A stretch of DNA of 64,000 nt from Areca catechu (GCA_021397845.1 CM038052.1:39912449-39976448); one strand, 5' to 3'; numbered from the stretch's first letter, positions 1-10,789 are shown. The notes: a model not told the origin generated them from the letters alone. A program made the numbers and translations.

Positions 1-1036
1 GCCTTCAAGTCTACTATTCATGAAGAATTCTCAAATGAAGAATTTGAAGAAGAAGAAGAAGATGAGAGTGAGGAAACACTTTTAGCAAAGAAATTTAGAA
101 AATTTATGAAAAGAAGGAAGTTTCCTTACAAGAAAAGGTTCCAAACAACTAAAGAGAAGGGAAAAGAAAAGAAAAAGGAAAAGAAGAAGGAGATACCTAC
201 ATGCTTCGAATGTAAAAAGCCCGGATACTACAAATTTGACTGTCTTTCCTAAAGAAATCAAGAAAGAAGCTTAGGAAGAAAGCTATGATGGCAACCTGGA
301 GTGATAGTGAGGACTCCAGCTCAAAGGAAGAACAAGCTGAAATTGCAAATCTATATCTCATGGCACATCAAGAGCAAGAATAGGTAATTTCTGATACTGA
401 AGTATATTTTACCTTTAATGAATTAAAAATTGCTTTCAATGAATTAGTGCATGATTACAAACTGATTTTATCTGAAAATATAAAATTGAAAAAGCATGCA
501 AATAGTTTTTCACATGAAAACAATCTTTGTTAAATGAAGTTAGTGAATTGAAAAATAAACTTGATATTTTAGAAAAGAAAAATAAGGCTTTGACAATGAA
601 AAATGATGTTTTGAAAAGATCTAAAACTATCATTTCAAATGATGATCTTTTAAAGAAAAACAAAGATTCATAAATAAAAAATAAAAACTATAAAAGTGAA
701 CTAGATAAAATGAAACCCTTTGTTGGAAAGTTCACTTATAGTTCTGAAAAACTAAATCTTCTTTTAAACAACCAAAGAGCTATTTTTTAACAAAGCAAGA
801 TTAGGATACAAACCTCAAAAATAGTAAAAGTATTTAAAAAACTTTTTTGTATCTGCATCATCAAGTATTACATATTTTTCATGCAAAAAACAAGGTCACA
901 AAGCTTTTCGATGTAACATGAAAAAAATCAATATTTTTGGAAAGGTTTAGGTTCCAAAAGGAACCAATTTATGTGCTAACCCTAAAGGATCCAAATTGAC
1001 TTAGGTACCTAAAAGCAAAACTTTATTTGTTTTACA
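1..1036 (+). pseudogene. gag: Copia1 gag C-terminal part with two degenerate zinc knuckles
   Basis: The window opens inside gag, which packages element RNA. An acidic and then lysine-rich stretch leads to a first knuckle at 202-243, CFECKKPGYYKFDC, in which the zinc-binding His of CX2CX4HX4C is Tyr. A TAA at 250-252 follows. After a short MATWSDSEDSSS segment comes a Lys/Glu/Asn-rich, probably coiled-coil region (about 400-760) with several stops. A second knuckle near 874-915 reads YFSCKKQGHKAFRC, with its first Cys replaced by Tyr. The same two-knuckle plan is seen at 57278-57319 and 57938-57979 in Copia3, where both knuckles are intact. Not translatable as it stands. Confidence 0.8.
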
Positions 1037-1039
1037 GGT

Positions 1040-2398
1040 GTGTCTTGCAACCAAGGAAACAAAAGACTATGGCATCTTGATAGTGGTTGTTCAAGGCACA
1101 TGACAGGAGATGTGAAACAATTCACTTCTCTTGAAACAATAAATGGAGGGAGTGTGACCTTCGATGATAATGGTAAAGGAAAAATCATTGGTATTGGTAA
1201 GGTTCACATCTCACCTTCTACTTATATTTGTAATATACTCTTTGTTGAAGGTTTAAAGCATAATCTTTTAAGTATTAGTCAAATTTGTGATAAAAGTTTT
1301 CAAGTTGTTATTAAATCATCTTATTGCATGATTGCTAGTCCTGATAAAAATGGAGTAAAATTTATTGGAAAGAGGCATGATAATATTTATTTGGTAGATT
1401 TAGATAATCTATCCTTGCCTAATAGAGAATGCCTAGTTGCAATGAATTCTATTAAGGATGAGACTAGTTGGTTTTGGCATAGAAGACTAGGATATGCTTG
1501 TATGTACTTACTTTCAAAACTTTGCAAAAAGGATTTAGTAAGAGATTTGCCAAAACATAGCTTTGAAAAAGATAGACTTTGTCAAAGTTGCCAATTTGAA
1601 AAACAAGTTAAAACATCTTTCAAATCTAAAGGTTTTGTTACTACTAGTAGGCCATTAGAACTACTCCATATGGATCTCTTTGGATCAACTGGAACATCTA
1701 GTATAGGAGGCAAGAGATATGGATTGGTTATAGTGGATGATTTTTCAAGGTTTATATGGGTATTCTTTCTTGCTCATAAAGATGAATCTTTTTCAGTATT
1801 TGTGAAGTTTTACCGAAAGATTTCTAATGAAAAAGGTACTTCAGTCATTTGCATATGTAGTGATCATGGTTATGAATTTGAAAATCAAGATTTCAAAAAT
1901 TTTTGTAATGAAAAATGTATTGAACATAATTTTTCTGCACCTAGAACACCTCAGCAGAATGGGGTAGCAGAAAAGAAAAATCGTACTTTAGAAGAAATTG
2001 CATGCACTATGCTTTACAAAAATGATTTGCTGAGATATTTTTGGGTTGAAGTAATTAATATTGCTTGTTATATTTTGAATCATGTTTTAATTCATCCTAT
2101 TTTAAAGAAAACTCCTTATGAACTTTGGAATCAAAGAAAATCAACCTTAAAGTATTTTCGAGTTTTTGGTTATAAATGTTTCATTTTAAATAATGGTAAA
2201 GATAATCTTGAAAAATTTAATGCCAAGTCTAATGAAGATATCTTTCTAGGATATTCTACATCAAGCAGGGTATACAGAATTTTCAATAAAAGAACCCTAG
2301 TTATACTGGAGTCTGTACATGTAGTTTTTGAAAAGTCTAATGACAAATCCTCTGGGAAAGAGGATATATTTGATGCATGTGTAGGTGTGAGAAGCTAA
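1040..2398 (+). pseudogene. pol: Copia1 protease and integrase, open for 452 codons
   Basis: This is the longest intact stretch of Copia1. The protease signature LDSGCSRHMTGD lies near residues 13-25 and carries the catalytic Asp. A pre-integrase zinc region follows (FWHRRLGYA, then CQSC); the second His of the HHCC finger has become Tyr. The integrase core keeps its DDE triad: Asp in HMDLFG, Asp in CSDHGYEF, and Glu in PQQNGVAEKKN. The integrase tail runs to a stop at 2396-2398. The frame starts with GTG, not ATG; in relatives the polyprotein is continuous from gag, so no start is needed here. The protein would cleave the polyprotein and insert the cDNA. Confidence 0.88.
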
Positions 2399-2639
2399 AG
2401 AAGCTAATATTAAAAGATCAACCCTCGCAACAAGGTGAAGAAGATCAAGATAAATGTGAAAAAAAAGAAGCCATACAATCATACCAAAGTATCAAGATCT
2501 ACCTAAGGAGTGGAGGTATGCTCATGGACATCCTAGGGAATTAATCCTAGGTGATCCATCTAAAGGGGTAAGAACTCGATCTTCAATTAAAAATGAATGT
2601 GATTATATTATTTTTGTTTCTCAAATAGAGCCAAAATAT

Positions 2640-4150
2640 TTTGAAGATGCTGAAAAAGATCCTAACTGGATAAATGCTATGTAAGATGAACTAATTTAGA
2701 TTGATAGGAATAATGTTTGGACATTAATAGAAAGACCATCAAATGTTTCTATTTTTGGCACAAAATGGGTGTTTAGGAATAAATTAGATGAAAATGAAAT
2801 TGTAACTAGAAATAAAGCTAGGCTAGTTGTCAAAGGCTACAATCAGGAGGAAGGAATTTATTTTGATGAAACCTTTGTTGCTGTTGCTAGACTTGAGGCA
2901 ATTAGACTACCATTTGCTTGTTTTATGAATTTAAAATTTTTTCAAATGGATGTTAAAAGTACTTTTCTAAATGGTTACATAGTAGAAGAAGTTTTTGTAG
3001 AACAACTACCTGGTTTTGAAAATCATGCACATCCTGATTATATTTACAAATTGCACAAAGCACTTTATGGTTTAAAGCAAGCACCCCGCGCATGGTATGA
3101 AAGACTCAACAAGTTTTTAATTGAAAATGAATTCTCTAGAGGCCATGTTGACACAACCTTATTTCTAAAGAAAAAAAAAGACATTTATTGGTATTAAAAA
3201 TCTATGTTGATGATATTATTTTTGGTGCTACTAATGAAATCCTTTGTCAAGAGTTTGCTAAGCATATACAGGGTGAGCTCAAAATGAGCATGGTGGGAGA
3301 ACTCAATTTCTTTCTCGGACTCCAAACCAAGCAAATCAAAGATGGAATCTTTATCAACCAAGCTAAGTATACAAGAAAAATCTTAAACAAATTTGGGATG
3401 GAGACTACTAAGTCAATAGGTACACCTATGAGCCCCTCTTATAAACTTGATAAAGATGAGCATGGTAAATCCGTTGATCAAAAATTATATAGAGGTATGA
3501 TTAGCTCTTTATTATATTTGACTGCCAGTAGACCAGATATAATGTTCAATGTATGTATGTATGCTAGATATCAGTTTGATCCTAAAGAGTTTTATTTGTT
3601 GGATGTTAAGTACATTATTAGATACTTATCTAGTCCAATTGATATTGGTTTGTGGTATTCTAGAGACTCATCTGCTGATTTAATTGGTTTTTCTTATACT
3701 AATTTTGCTGGGTGTAAACTTGATAGAAAAAGTACTAATGAAACTTTTCAATTTCTTGGAGTTAACTTAATCTCCTGGTTTAGCAAGAAACAAACTTTAG
3801 TTGCACTATCCATAACTGAGGCTGAGTATATTGCAGTAGGAAGTTGTTGTGCTCAAATCTTGTGGATTAAGCAATAACTTGAAGATTTTAGAATTAAACT
3901 AACTAAGACACCCATAAAATATGATAATACTAGTGCAATATGCTTAACTAAAAATCCTGTTCAGCATTCTAGAAGCAGGCATATTGAAATTAGACATCAT
4001 TTTATTAGAAATTATGTTGAAAATAATGATGTTGTGCTTGAATTTATTTCTACTGAATTGCAATTAGCTGATATATTGACTAAGCCTCTCCAAGAAGATT
4101 AGTTCAGTATGATTAGAAGAGAGCTTGGGGTCATCAATCCTTTTGTTTAA
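2640..4150 (+). pseudogene. pol: Copia1 reverse transcriptase and RNase H, frameshifted
   Basis: RT begins near EDAEKDPNW and contains ARLVVKGYNQEEG, QMDVKSTFLNG, LHKALYGLKQAPRAWYE and, after a frame change, IYVDDIIFG with the catalytic Asp pair. The frame change lies in the run of A's at about 3170-3180, a likely slippage indel. Two stops interrupt the N-terminal part near 2682-2700. RNase H follows: SRPDIMF, then GFSYTNFAGC where relatives have two acidic residues, then TEAEYIA with Glu retained. The loss of Asp in that segment should kill RNase H. After the stop at 3877, homology continues through NTSAICL and LADILTKPLQED to about 4150. Confidence 0.85.
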
Positions 4151-4344
4151 AAAATTCTACTCTTTGACCCATGAAAGATCAATTTAGATATCAATCATAT
4201 TTAATTTTCTTGAATTTCACCATAATTCTATTGATTTTGATCAATGCTTCATTTTCTATTTTCTTCGATTTTAAGTCGAAGTGTCGATACTTGTAAGTGT
4301 CAACACCTTGAAGTATCGACACTTGGCCCTATGTCTTGAGTCAA
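4151..4344 (+). promoter_or_regulatory. Copia1 pol-ORF3 spacer with three phased palindromes
   Basis: This is the noncoding spacer after RNase H. At 4281-4290, 4297-4306 and 4313-4322 lie GTGTCGATAC, GTGTCAACAC and GTATCGACAC, variants of the palindrome GTGTCGACAC, at an exact 16-bp step. The same motif fills the U3 of this element's LTR (8074-8412). Its role is unknown. The position just upstream of ORF3 suggests an RNA structure or protein-binding site linked to ORF3 expression, but that is inference. Confidence 0.6.
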
Positions 4345-5006
4345 TGATGGGGATCTCAGAGTAGCACTGATCTTGGAGCAGCACTGATCTCGAAGCCACA
4401 TTGATCTCGGAGCGAAACTGATCCCAGAGCAGCACTGATCCCGGAGTAGCACAGATTTTAATAAATTAGTTTGGGATTTATCTTTTATTTGAATTTTGAA
4501 TTATGATTTGGTTGGTTAGGATTGAGATATGGATAGGCTTATCTTATCCTATCTTGTATTTGAATTTGAGTCATCTCTATCTTTTTATCCTGTATTCAAA
4601 TTCAAACGAGGGTTGGACAGGTCTATAAATATCACCCTCAGTCCTTTGTAAAAAAAAAGTATTTGGTGAAAAAAAATTGAGTTTTTAGAAGAGTGATTCT
4701 TCTTGCCTTCGCCTTCGGGCATGGGCGTGAGGCCCTTGTTATCCCCCTTTCCAACCCATTTTCTTTAACCCCTCATGACCTTTGAGATCCATCCTAGTGC
4801 CTCCAAGTATCGAGGAGGGTGTAATGCCCTAGAGGTGAGAGGTCTCTTCGTTAGGATGAGTCCCAAAGTCCATGAGATTCAAATCCTTGTCTTCCATCCC
4901 CACTATTGCTTCATTACCCCTAAAAAAAAAATAACAAAAAAAAATAGTACCCTAATTTATGTGACTTCTAGGCTCGCCAACGATCCTACCCATCTGTCCC
5001 CCATCA
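4345..5006 (+). repeat. Truncated chromovirus-type LTR (family A) inside Copia1
   Basis: It starts TGATGGGGATCTCAGAG and ends CCCCCATCA. Its second half resembles the solo LTR at 32228-33729: both have the GGGCGTGAGGCCC and GCCCTAGAGGT blocks and a closely similar terminus. A TATA-like TATAAATA lies near 4622. At 662 bp it lacks about 840 bp of the U3 seen in the other copy. Flanks are GTCAA on the left and ATTTG on the right, so no target duplication is visible. It may be a solo LTR whose flanks have decayed, or a recombinant of two insertions. Confidence 0.65.
4359..4460 (+). repeat. 17-bp tandem array, six units
   Basis: Six consecutive 17-base units of the type GAGCAGCACTGATCTCG follow one another without gaps in the U3 of the truncated LTR, with one to six differences between neighbours. 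It could be an enhancer-like array. It is absent from the longer relative at 32228. Confidence 0.8.
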
Positions 5007-5237
5007 ATTTGAAACAAGGTGTTTTCTTAATCTTTTCTCTCCCAAATTGAGCCGACACCTGCCCTAACATTGTTCTATCCACTTTTTCCCTCCAATTTGC
5101 AACTCCAACCCTCTCAAATTCATGTTTGGGATGGTTTTTTATTCGGTTTTTAGCTTTTTTCTTCTTCCATTTCATTTTTGGACCATTAAAACCCTAGATT
5201 TCCTCTCCTCTTGTACTTCAATCCTTGATTTTATGGA
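5007..5237 (+). other. Untranslated leader before Copia1 ORF3
   Basis: This is noncoding Copia1 sequence between the foreign LTR and the ORF3 start. It is T- and C-rich, with CCTAACATTG and AACCCTCTCAAATTC segments. It corresponds in position to 36965-37121 of Copia2. I see no gene in it. Confidence 0.5.
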
Positions 5238-7093
5238 ATGGGGCCTAGGAAGCAAGTTATCCGTCATCCTCGGCCATCCAATCAAAAAGAAGAAAGAAGA
5301 ACTAAGGCCAAACATGAAGCCAGTGCACCGGATGCCCCTGCTCGACCTCTCTTTCCTGTGGCTAGTCGGATGGGATCGAAGACCATTGTCAGAGGATGCT
5401 GTGTGGACTTCGTGTTCATCGACCAGCAGCATTTTCAAATAAGCCAGTGGCTCAAGGATGCTGGTTTGGTTCCATTCTGCTCTTTGATAGAGAGATTTTA
5501 CTCGGGCTTGATACGAGAGTTCTATGGATCTTTAGTCAAGGTAGTGATGGATGGGTCGCATAGGTCCGTGGTAGAGATGTCCCAATGATAACAGAGATTA
5601 TGAGCAGAGTATGGGACATACCCATGAGAGGATTTGTGGTTGACAGCTTAGTAGATAGGTTTAGTGGTCTTCGATGTATCTTTAAGACAGATGACTTACT
5701 TGAGGGAGCCACCATGGTAGCTTCGAGACTATCAGCTGAGATAAGGTTGCTGCATCATATCGTATCCCAAATCCTTCTACCAAAGACCGGCCATTTCGAC
5801 TTCATCACAGAGAGAGAGAGAGCTACTAGCGGTGGTGTTTCTGGTTCATCATGCTCCTATTTGCCTACCAGTACTTATAGTACATCAGATGATGGAGGCA
5901 TCTATGGTCAGAGACTGTGTTTGCCCTATGGGATGGGCTTGACTTTGCTCTTCAGAGCTTACAATGTTTTTATGGATGATGAGCCCTACTGGATGTTACT
6001 ACACACTGATGTCTATGACATCAGATCTCTTCACCGGATGGGGTATCAGCTAGTCAGAGGCCAATGGAGATGATGAGTATCTGGTCAGGCTGCTAACAGA
6101 GATGAGGATCTAGTGGAGGAGGAGCATATATTTTTGGGTGAGGCAGGACCTTCAGAGACACACATTGACATGCCTGAGATTTAGCCCGAGCCTTCAGCAC
6201 AGCCAAAGCCTGCTCCTTAGCCCGAGCCAGCACGATCAGATATTCTAGGAGCTTCTGGGAGTCTTGAGGATAGAGTCACTCGTATTGAGATAAAGATTAT
6301 GATCATTCATCAACGAGTCGACAGTTTTATTATGGAGACTAGAGAGAGCCATCGAGGTTTGAGAGATGGAATCTCTGCCATTCTGTCCGCTTTGAGTAGA
6401 CCCTCTTCTAGGAGTGTTACCGTTTCTTCAGCTCCAGCTAATTCTGCTCCAATTCCACCTACTCCGGGACCAGACATTGATGGTGATCATGATGATGATG
6501 TGACTGACTCTGATGAGTTTGACTTTCCGGATGTGATGATAGAGCCAATGCCAAAGACAGCAGCTGACCCTCCTAGGAGTCCTATTTATGATCCATTGTG
6601 TTCATCCTTCCAAACTCCTATCCTCCCACACCTCCTTCTAGTCCAGCTGATCATTCTACCATTCCTATACTCACACCTATCATTTTTTCAATTGATACAC
6701 CTATTATTGATATACATGTTGTTGATTTTCCATCATTACATACATCTTCCCTTATCCGTGAACTAGTATTTTATACTCCTGATTTTCATCATCTTGATTT
6801 CGGTCCTTTATTTGATCATACACCATATCCTACAGTTTTTGAGATTGTCACTCCGATCAGTTCTTCTCTTGCTGCTGACATTGCTTCTACCTCTTCAGTT
6901 CCAGCTAGAGAGAGAACTTATGTTAGATGCAGAGGACGAGGTCGTCGTGTTCCTTCCAGACCGATCAGGACTCGTCTTTGTGATCTTCGATCTATATAGC
7001 CTTGATCTCATGCTTCTATTGATACCGGACCGATCAAGATTGGATCCTAAGATGATGAGAATGATGCTTAGGATAGTTTCAATATTTAGATAG
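5238..7093 (+). pseudogene. Copia1 ORF3 (env-position ORF of Sireviruses)
   Basis: This third ORF lies after pol, where Sireviruses carry an env-like gene of unproven function. The proposed start is ATG at 5238. The N-terminus is basic (GPRKQV, KEERRTKAK). A conserved block follows with QWLKDAGLVPF and LIERFYSGLIREFYG, matching the EWIKAQGWSDF and VRTFYENL regions of the Copia2 ORF3 at 43640-43790. A frame change at about 5585 leads to SRVWDIPMRG, LLHHIVSQILLPKTGHFD and CLPYGMGLTLLF. This block resembles the plant domain annotated as 'putative plant transposon protein' (from memory). After a TGA at 6071-6073, the C-terminal part is Pro/Ser/Asp-rich with a probable short coiled coil (about 6260-6360) and further frame changes. 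I see no clear signal peptide or membrane anchor. Confidence 0.68.
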
Positions 7094-7801
7094 TTTACAT
7101 TTCTACACTTGTTGTATATTTCTTTTGATGTTTATTTACTCTTATATATCAATCTTATTTCAAATGAATGAAACATTTTCTTCTACTTCATGTTATGACT
7201 TTGAATAAATGAAATGCATTACTTAACTTATGTGATTTAATGTTCTCACATTTATGTTCGCATTGATTGCCTTCTTCCTTCCTTTTTTAATGATAACAAA
7301 AAGGGGGAGAAATGTGTATAAATGTGAAAAATGAGATAAGTTTTTAAAATTTGAAAATTTTTGTTCATTAAGTGAGGGGGAGTAATCCCTCCTTTGAATT
7401 GAAAAGTTGTTTTGCTAAAATTCTCATGTCCAATTGTTACTTTCAGATTCTTAAATTTCAGCTTACTATCATTTAAAGATCTTCAAAAATCAATTTTATA
7501 GATCATCTCTTCGAGGGGAGTATCTATACTCTTCATAGTGTTCTATTGCTGAATTTATTACTATTGAGCATGTTTTCTTTAGAGTACCATGATACATGAA
7601 TTTATTTCTTTGTGTGTTTTAAACTCTGATACTCTTAGCTCAAATCAGTTTCAAAAGAGGATTTTAAAATCTATGATGAACATCTCTTTTTGTATTTCAA
7701 TACCTATTGCAAATAAGCTCTATGCACATTGAAATTTTTTTTTAAAAGCTTATTATATAATTTATACTTAAAGATTTTGTTATCATCAAAAAGGGGGAGA
7801 T
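7094..7801 (+). promoter_or_regulatory. Copia1 3' untranslated region with repeated polypurine tracts
   Basis: No gene is visible. Polypurine tracts occur at 7298-7310 (AAAAAGGGGGAGA), about 7372-7384 (GTGAGGGGGAGT) and 7788-7800 (AAAAAGGGGGAGA). The last lies one base before the LTR and should prime plus-strand DNA synthesis. Extra upstream copies are a known Sirevirus habit. The rest is AT-rich, with scattered CTCTGATAC-like words such as at 7625. Confidence 0.7.
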
Positions 7802-9276
7802 TGTTGACTCCGTTATTGATTTTGATGATAAGCAAAATGCTTAAGTATAAGTTGTGTACTAATTATTTCTTTGAAGTGTGTTTTTATAGAAAAAGATGCT
7901 TATCAATTTAACAAAATTTGATTGATTGTCAAACAATGAAAAAGTCCTGACTATGGATGAAAGATCAATTTAAAGTGGACTTTGGTAATTGAAGAATGCT
8001 TAAAAGGATACAAGAATTCAACACAATTTGGTTTCAGCAAAAGTTAAGGTGTTTTTGAAGAAATCTCAGTCAAGTATTGACTCATGACAGTAAAAGTGTC
8101 GACTCAAGCTGGTACGCAAAAAGAGTTTCAGATGGTATGGCTAAAGTGTCGACTCATACCAGTTAAGTGTTGACTCAAGAATCGGCTCATCGCCTGAGAT
8201 TTTTTGTTACAGAACTTGCTGAAGTTGAAGACTTGCCTGAAGTGTCAACACATGGATGTTAAGTATCGACTCAAAGTATCAACTCACCAAAGTAAGTGTC
8301 GACTCGTCTGAGAATTCCAGAAAGCTTCATTGAAGATATTTGAACTAGGTGTCGACTTATGGAATGCAAGTGTCGACCCTAAGTATCGACTCACAGCTTG
8401 AAGTGTCGACACTTGGAGTTCTGGAAATGGTAATGGCTAGTTTTTCAAATGCAGAACTTGCTCCTATTGGCCTCCAATGGCTAGTTTTTCATGTCTAATG
8501 GCCATAAACTGACTTTGAGGCCTTGGGAAGGTATTTAAATAATTCAAATCAAATCAAAACATCAGGAGAATCAAGAGGATTAAGAGAGGAACATCAAGAA
8601 AAAGAAAAAGTAAGTGCATTCACTCAAATTCATTGAGAGCAACTACCTTTAAGCAAAAAGAAGTTTTTAAACATTCAAGAGCATTCAAGTTCAACCTTCT
8701 TGAGCATTAATAGAGGCTTCATCAAGTTAAAGACAACGCTACATCAAAGCTTCAAAGAGATATCCGCTTTTATTAGAAAGCTTTTATTGTTCTTTACTTC
8801 AAACTCTTTCTTGTTGTAAAGGTTTTTGGTTAGCCTATTGGAAAACCAAGGAGGTTGTTGGTTAGTCTTGAAAACCAATTAGGTTCTTGGTTAGCCCGCA
8901 AAACTAAGGAAGGTTGTTGGTGAGCCTTAAAACCAATTAGGTTCTTGGTTAGCCCGGAAAACCAAGTGAGATTTTGACTTGTGAGCCTTGTGAAAATAAG
9001 TTGGGTTTGATTAGTGAGCCTGAAAAACTAATCGGCTGTAATCGGTTGAGATTATAGTGAATTCCCAAATGAGCCTTAGGGAGTGGATGTAGGTGCATTG
9101 CAAAGCACCGAACCACTATACTTGCTTTGTGTTTGTGATTGCTTGTCTCTTTAATTTTCTCTTATTTTTATTGCTTTTATATTTTCGCTGCATACTCACT
9201 AAGAGCACTTTACACTTGCATTTAAGTTTTTAGAAACCCAATTCACCCCCCCTCTTAAGTTGCTTACTGGGCAACA
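7802..9276 (+). repeat. Copia1 3' LTR
   Basis: It begins TGTTGACTCC directly after the polypurine tract and ends ACTGGGCAACA, preceded by the CCCAATTCACCCCCCCTC box shared by all three copia LTR families here. The length is 1475 bp. A TATA-like TATTTAAATA lies near 8530. The U3 contains twelve palindrome-like motifs (8074-8412). The region 8820-9010 is built from imperfect copies of GGTTCTTGGTTAGCC and related words. Confidence 0.88.
8074..8412 (+). promoter_or_regulatory. GTGTCGACWC palindrome cluster in Copia1 LTR
   Basis: Twelve 10-bp motifs close to GTGTCGACAC/GTGTCGACTC start at 8074, 8096, 8146, 8167, 8242, 8263, 8276, 8296, 8349, 8370, 8383 and 8403. Steps of 13, 20, 21 and 22 bp recur, about one and a quarter or two helical turns. 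They lie upstream of the presumed TATA box. Repeated palindromes have been described in Sirevirus noncoding DNA; the factor that binds is unknown to me. Confidence 0.7.
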
Positions 9277-9323
9277 TAAACACACTTTAAAATATAATTA
9301 GTACTCATATATACTTAAACAAT

Positions 9324-9818
9324 TTGTCAATCATCAAAATCAAGATCATAGTCAGTACCAAGGCATCCATGGCCAAACTGGAGAGGCAGGCCAGAAATCT
9401 AGAGGCATCCTTGGTGGTCGAGAGGGAGAAGGCCACCCATCAGGTGGAGGAAGAAAAGGTGACCACGGCGGTGGCGCTGATGGAAGCTGCCAAGAAGGAG
9501 GCCGCAGAAGCCGTGCCGAGGTTCAAGGCCTTGGTAGAATTCATCGAGGAGGTCCGAGAGGCAGTGGTGGACTCCTTTCCAAAGGGATTCATCGACTGCA
9601 AGGTGAAAGTAGCCCAGGCCTACCCCAGTCAAAGCCTAGAGTCCATCATCCCCGATCTTCCAGGCGGCGATGATGAGGAGGAGGAGCCCCCGGTTGAAGA
9701 GGACGACATAGTGCCCGTGAAGGAGGCGGCTAACCCATCCACCCTACTAGCAGATAGCCAAGAGGATGCCAGCGAGGTCCCCCGACATCCCAGCAAGGCT
9801 CCTGAGATGTTGCCATGA
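9324..9818 (+). CDS. Antisense ORF of Tat-type Gypsy1 (partial)
   Basis: This 164-codon plus-strand frame lies in the 3' region of minus-strand Gypsy1, where Tat elements often carry an antisense ORF. From about residue 16 it forms a probable coiled coil (MAKLERQARNLEASLVVERE), rich in Lys/Glu/Ala. It then has AVVDSFPKGFIDCKVKVAQA and an acidic tail with DDEEEEPPVEEDD. The first 15 residues are probably not original: the DNA before about 9350 is AT-rich with stops, and Copia1 ends at 9276. Downstream of the stop, TTGTAAATG and AATGAAAT near 9900-9930 could serve as its own polyadenylation region. Function unknown. A coiled-coil fragment of a captured host gene is an alternative reading. Confidence 0.5.
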   Translation: MSIIKIKIIVSTKASMAKLERQARNLEASLVVEREKATHQVEEEKVTTAVALMEAAKKEAAEAVPRFKALVEFIEEVREAVVDSFPKGFIDCKVKVAQAYPSQSLESIIPDLPGGDDEEEEPPVEEDDIVPVKEAANPSTLLADSQEDASEVPRHPSKAPEMLP

Positions 9819-10074
9819 CCCGCACCCCCTTTTTTTATTTTTAACTTTTGTACTTAGACATTTTGGAGGACCTCCTGGCCTATCAAGGGTCCCTTTTCAT
9901 TGTAAATGCCTTTTTCCTATTAATGAAATTTCTTTTCCTTCAGTAAGTTCCTCATTCTTCTTTTCTTTCTTTCTCTTTTTTTTAACACACGAGAATCCAT
10001 ACCAAACTTGCCAAGCATAAGGCCTCCAGAGTCCCGGCCCTTCCTGTCTAATTTAAGAACTAGCCAGGGGGACC
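9819..10074 (-). other. Gypsy1 3' region without gene
   Basis: Pyrimidine-rich DNA between the antisense ORF and the minisatellite. A possible poly(A) region for the antisense ORF lies near 9900-9930. I see no coding signal. Confidence 0.4.
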
Positions 10075-10735
10075 TTGGAAATTTCATGATCCAACTCCAA
10101 CGGAATGAGAGTCTTGCAGGTTGGAGTGCGGGGATCCCGGAGTTTCCTGGCTTGCCATTACTGAACTCAGAGTCTGATGGATAGAGTGCAGCACTTCTAG
10201 AGTTCCGAGCTTGCCATCGTCGAACTCAAAATCCGATGGATAGAGTATCGACTTCTAGAGTTTCCCGATTTGCCATCGTCGAACTCAGAGGCTGATGGAT
10301 AGACTGCAGGGCTTCTAGAGTTTCTCATCTTGCCATCATCAAACTCAGAGTCTGATGGATAGAGTGCAGGGCTTCTAGAGTTTTCTGGCTTGTCATCGCT
10401 AAACTTAGAGTCTGACGGATAGAGTATGGGGCTTTTGGAATTTCCTATCTTGCTATCGTCAAACTCAGAGTTTGACGGATAAAGTATGATGCTTCTGGAG
10501 TTTTTCGGCTTGCCATTGTCAAACTCAAAGTCTTATGGATAGAGTCCGAGACTTCTGAAGTTTCCAAGCTTACATCATCGAACTCAAAGTCTGATGAATA
10601 GAGTGCAGGGCTTCTGGAGTTTCTAGGCTTACCGTCGTTGAACTCAGAGTTTGACGGATAGAGTGCGGCACTTCTGAAGCTTCCTAGCTTGCCATCACCA
10701 AACTTGGAGTCTGATGGATAGAGTTCCTGCATAGA
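10075..10735 (-). repeat. Minisatellite of about 60 bp, ten units, in Gypsy1 3' UTR
   Basis: The core GATGGATAGAGT (with variants GACGGATAGAGT and GATGAATAGAGT) recurs near 10178, 10237, 10292, 10352, 10411, 10472, 10535, 10591, 10652 and 10713. Each unit also holds a version of GCTTCTAGAGTTT and CTTGCCATCGTC. The step is 55-63 bp. A degenerate extra unit may lie before 10140. Because the unit is close to a multiple of three, a 95-codon minus-strand frame appears at 10445-10732; it is a repeat artefact, not a gene. Confidence 0.85.
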
Positions 10736-10789
10736 TGAAAATAGTATTGCACTAAAAGGAAACTTTTCATTTGCGAGAGAAAGTCTTAC

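Larger units (their letters stand above)
1..9276 (+). mobile_element. Copia1: Sirevirus-type Ty1/copia element, 5' part outside window
   Basis: The order is gag end, protease, integrase, RT, RNase H, a third ORF, polypurine tracts and a 3' LTR. That order, the third ORF after pol, two zinc knuckles in gag, repeated AAAAAGGGGGAGA tracts and the LTR form TGTTGACTCC...GGGCAACA together point to the Sirevirus (SIRE/Maximus) lineage. The 5' LTR and most of gag lie left of the window. It appears to have inserted into the 3' region of Gypsy1, because minus-strand Gypsy1 material begins just beyond its 3' LTR. It carries a truncated foreign LTR at 4345-5006. It is dead: stops and frameshifts break every gene. 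The left target duplication cannot be seen; the right copy would be TAAAC at 9277-9281. Confidence 0.88.

Noticed and set aside
10445..10732. Minus-strand 95-codon frame
   Set aside because: It consists of the 60-bp minisatellite read in one frame; the peptide repeats with the DNA unit.
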